Of a stretch of 64,000 nucleotides of DNA, positions 61,715 through 64,000 are shown in pieces (positions within the stretch are counted from its first letter, which is position 1; each line of letters starts with the position of its first letter). A model generated the notes under the pieces. That model worked only from the letters and a program-made list of their open reading frames with translations, made no database searches and had not been told where the DNA came from. The translations under genes were made by a program, and so were the position numbers. This DNA comes from Ascidiaceihabitans sp039975415 (GTDB taxonomy: Bacteria > Pseudomonadota > Alphaproteobacteria > Rhodobacterales > Rhodobacteraceae), in assembly GCF_039975415.1 (NCBI RefSeq), contig NZ_JBDWHD010000010.1. One strand, written 5' to 3'.

Positions 61715-62454
61715 TGTCACATGTGGCCAGTCTTTGGCGTCATCCCATAAAAGGATATGGTCGCGAAGCGATAGACAAAGTGATCTTTGCAGCTGGGCAA
61801 TCCATGCCTTGGGACCGAGTTTGGGCTGTCGCACATGAAGCTTCCAAAGCGGAACCGGGCGAATGGGCCAAATGCGGTAACTTTGGTCGTGCTGCAAAAG
61901 CACCAGCTTTGATGGCGGTCACAGCCGCCTTGGACGAGACGTCCGAGACGATCACCTTGTCGCATCCAGACTTGCCTGATCTGACGTTCAAACCGGATGA
62001 AACTCCAAACGCCTTAATCGACTGGACTGCTTCGCTGGTTTCTAAAGATCGCGCGGTGCCAAGCCACATTATGCGGCTGGACGGGCGCGGATATACCGAC
62101 AGCCCGTTTGCGTCTGTCTCATTGTGCAATATGGCGTCTCATAAAGCTGTAGAGACCCATTTGGGCACCGGGCTGTCTATTCACCGGTGGCGTGGAAACG
62201 TTTGGATTGATGGGCTTGCGCCATGGGAAGAAATGTCATGGGGCGGCAAAATCATCCGAATTGGTGGCTGCGTGTTCAAAGCCCGTGAACTTGCGACACG
62301 CTGCATGTCGACGGCTTCGAACCCTGACACCGGGGTGCGGGATGCCGATACATTGGGTGCGCTCGATCACTTTGGGCATCAAGAATTCAGTATGCTTGCT
62401 GAAGTCATAGAAACAGGTCCTGTCGCCGTTGGCGACACTGTCGAGGTGCTTTGA
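61714..62454 (+). CDS. MOSC-domain protein
   Basis: 246 residues with an N-terminal beta-barrel (VASLWRHPIKGYGREA) and MOSC C-terminal domain containing the conserved Cys in ELATRCMST. MOSC proteins handle sulfur or molybdopterin-bound substrates. Overlaps yidC and yihA, a fixed neighbourhood in Rhodobacteraceae. Confidence 0.88.
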   Translation: MSHVASLWRHPIKGYGREAIDKVIFAAGQSMPWDRVWAVAHEASKAEPGEWAKCGNFGRAAKAPALMAVTAALDETSETITLSHPDLPDLTFKPDETPNALIDWTASLVSKDRAVPSHIMRLDGRGYTDSPFASVSLCNMASHKAVETHLGTGLSIHRWRGNVWIDGLAPWEEMSWGGKIIRIGGCVFKARELATRCMSTASNPDTGVRDADTLGALDHFGHQEFSMLAEVIETGPVAVGDTVEVL

Positions 62455-63104
62455 TGCAAATGCCATTTCCCATCGCCGAAGAACCCGACGCGCAAACGAA
62501 AGAGCGCGGGCGTCTGTTGTTTGCTGGCGAAACAGAGTTTGTGAAAGGCGTCGTTGCCATGTCAGGCCTGCCGGAAGCGGACCGCATGGAAGTCTGTTTT
62601 GCAGGGCGATCCAATGTCGGGAAATCCACATTAATCAACGCATTGACGGGTCGCAAAGGGTTGGCACGGGCCTCGAACACCCCGGGCCGTACACAAGAAA
62701 TCAACTATTTTACTGCGGGAGACGACCTATATCTTGTCGACCTTCCGGGCTACGGCTACGCAAACGCCCCTTTATCTGTTGTCGAAAAGTGGCAACGCCT
62801 TTTGAAGCAATATTTGTCAGGCCGCCAAACCCTGCGCCGTGCCTTTGTGCTGATTGACGGGCGCCACGGCGTCAAACAGGTCGATGAAGAAATCATGTCC
62901 CTGTTAGACAGCGCGGCCGTCACCTTTCAATGTGTGCTGACGAAAGCGGACAAGGTGAAAGAAAAAGACCGGCAAAAGGTTCTTGATGTGACCCGTGCCG
63001 CACTTGCAAAACACCCCGCCGCCTATCCAGAGATCTTGTTGACCTCCTCCGAAAAAGGCGACGGTATCCCCACATTGCGTAGCATCATTGCCACCTTGGA
63101 ATAA
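62454..63104 (+). CDS. yihA: Ribosome biogenesis GTPase YihA/EngB
   Basis: About 216 residues from ATG 62454, overlapping the MOSC stop (TGATG). G1 GRSNVGKST, G2/T-NTPGRTQ, G3 DLPGYGYA and G4 TKADK are present. Needed for 50S subunit assembly. Confidence 0.94.
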   Translation: MQMPFPIAEEPDAQTKERGRLLFAGETEFVKGVVAMSGLPEADRMEVCFAGRSNVGKSTLINALTGRKGLARASNTPGRTQEINYFTAGDDLYLVDLPGYGYANAPLSVVEKWQRLLKQYLSGRQTLRRAFVLIDGRHGVKQVDEEIMSLLDSAAVTFQCVLTKADKVKEKDRQKVLDVTRAALAKHPAAYPEILLTSSEKGDGIPTLRSIIATLE

Positions 63105-63205
63105 CGCCCCTTACGGCTTTTTGCGCGGCACTGCCAAGGGTTAGGCCACACAATGGCTTGCACCCCCGCATTGCATTTCCCATAACCGTACACAAAGGGT
63201 CAGGG

Positions 63206-64000
63206 ATGAGAAGACAAGATATGAATCGCGATTGGATCGCCACCGCAGAAACCCTAAGCAGCGCCCTGCCCTATATGCAGCGCTATGCGGGGGCCACTGT
63301 TGTTATCAAGCTGGGCGGTCATGCCATGGGCAGTGATGCAGGGATGGCCAGCTTTGCCCGCGATGTTGTTTTGATGCGTCAAGTCGGCATGAACCCTGTC
63401 ATTGTCCACGGCGGTGGCCCCATGATCAACGCGATGCTGGAACGGTTGAACATCACGTCGGACTTTATCAACGGCAAACGCGTCACAGATGCCGCCACTA
63501 TGGAAGTGGTTGAAATGGTACTGTCCGGCCTAGTCAACAAGCGTATCGTGCAGGCCATCGGTGCTGAAGGCGGGCGTGCTGTTGGATTGTCGGGGAAAGA
63601 TGCCCATTTGATCACATGCACCCAAACGAACCCGGATTTGGGTTTTGTCGGCACCCCCACAACCGTAGACCCCGGCATTTTGCGCAACCTGTTTGATGGC
63701 AACACCATCCCTGTCATTGCCCCGTTGGGCGCAGGAGAAAACGGTGAAAGCTTCAACATCAATGGCGACACAGCGGCGGGCGCAATTGCGGGCGCTTTGA
63801 AAGCGGATCGTTTGTTGCTTCTGACCGACGTGCCCGGTGTCAAAGACAAATCCGGCGATGTGCTGACTGAAATCTCAGCCGCCCAAATCCATGAAATGAC
63901 GGCTGATGGCACCATTGCGGGTGGTATGATTCCGAAAACCGAAACCGCCTTGAAAGCGATCGAAGAAGGTGTTCGGGCCGTTGTCATTCTGGACGGACAA
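63206..64000 (+). CDS. argB: Acetylglutamate kinase (partial, 3' end off the window)
   Basis: Phosphorylates N-acetylglutamate in arginine synthesis. Starts at ATG 63206 (MRRQDMNRDWIATAETL, GGGTCAGGG upstream) and is open to base 64000 (265 codons). Motifs VVIKLGGHAMG, VIVHGGGPMI, VTDAATMEVVEM and FNINGDTAAGAIA are family hallmarks. Only the last roughly 25-35 residues are missing. Confidence 0.95.
   Translation, partial: MRRQDMNRDWIATAETLSSALPYMQRYAGATVVIKLGGHAMGSDAGMASFARDVVLMRQVGMNPVIVHGGGPMINAMLERLNITSDFINGKRVTDAATMEVVEMVLSGLVNKRIVQAIGAEGGRAVGLSGKDAHLITCTQTNPDLGFVGTPTTVDPGILRNLFDGNTIPVIAPLGAGENGESFNINGDTAAGAIAGALKADRLLLLTDVPGVKDKSGDVLTEISAAQIHEMTADGTIAGGMIPKTETALKAIEEGVRAVVILDGQ

Overview
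The window looks like a chromosomal segment of a marine Rhodobacteraceae (Roseobacter-group) alphaproteobacterium. Signs of this are the moderate-to-high GC content, dense ATGA/TGATG-coupled operons, periplasmic-binding-protein transporters of every major type (TTT, TRAP/TAXI, betaine-type ABC, Opp/Nik-type ABC, phosphonate ABC), a full C-P lyase cluster, and the housekeeping run rpmH-rnpA-yidD-ttcA-yidC-MOSC-yihA-argB. This assignment is an inference from gene content; no rRNA is present.

Layout. 1-3025: a tripartite tricarboxylate transporter (tctA and partial tctB) divergent from a LacI regulator. 3147-5402: a secreted beta-trefoil lectin plus CxxCH protein. 5455-6890: pssA and psd (phosphatidylethanolamine synthesis). 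7156-11006: an unusual three-gene module of a winged-helix/BTAD/TPR regulator, a PAP2-type protein with a (GGTH)7 tail and a papain-like protein. 11201-15153: four adjacent decayed genes (DAO oxidoreductase, fused TRAP permease, TAXI receptor, LysR regulator). 15174-21710: LysR, a D-cysteine-desulfhydrase/cysteate-lyase-like PLP enzyme, a betaine-type ABC transporter and an alpha/beta hydrolase. 21793-23322: a short TetR gene, a frameshifted peroxiredoxin-like gene and a secreted SnoaL-like protein joined to it through a hexanucleotide repeat. 23420-29776: a six-gene Opp/Nik-type ABC operon ending in an EamA exporter, next to an Rrf2 regulator.

29943-43395: the phosphonate region. It holds phnGHIJKLN, a DUF1045-like remnant, phnM, the regulator phnF, a glycerophosphodiesterase, a hexapeptide acetyltransferase, a previously uncalled 46-codon ORF, two phnE genes, phnD and phnC. 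These genes would import phosphonates (PhnCDE), attach them to ribose triphosphate (PhnGHIL), hydrolyse pyrophosphate (PhnM), cleave the C-P bond (PhnJ) and finish with PhnN. 43756-46860 is an arsenic operon: an ArsR-phosphatase fusion, a GAPDH and ArsJ, i.e. the 1-arseno-3-phosphoglycerate export route. 46884-51810 is an accessory region: an IS3 remnant, then a large unknown gene, two helix-turn-helix genes, a small ORF and a tyrosine recombinase abutting the 3' end of tRNA-Arg(ACG).

51953-55521: a histidine kinase, a mercuric-reductase-like flavoprotein and a TVP38/DedA membrane protein in one operon. 55816-64000: core genes for ribosomal protein L34, RNase P, membrane protein insertion, tRNA thiolation, a c-di-GMP phosphodiesterase, a MOSC protein, the GTPase YihA/EngB and the start of argB. 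No CRISPR array, rRNA or complete insertion sequence was seen.
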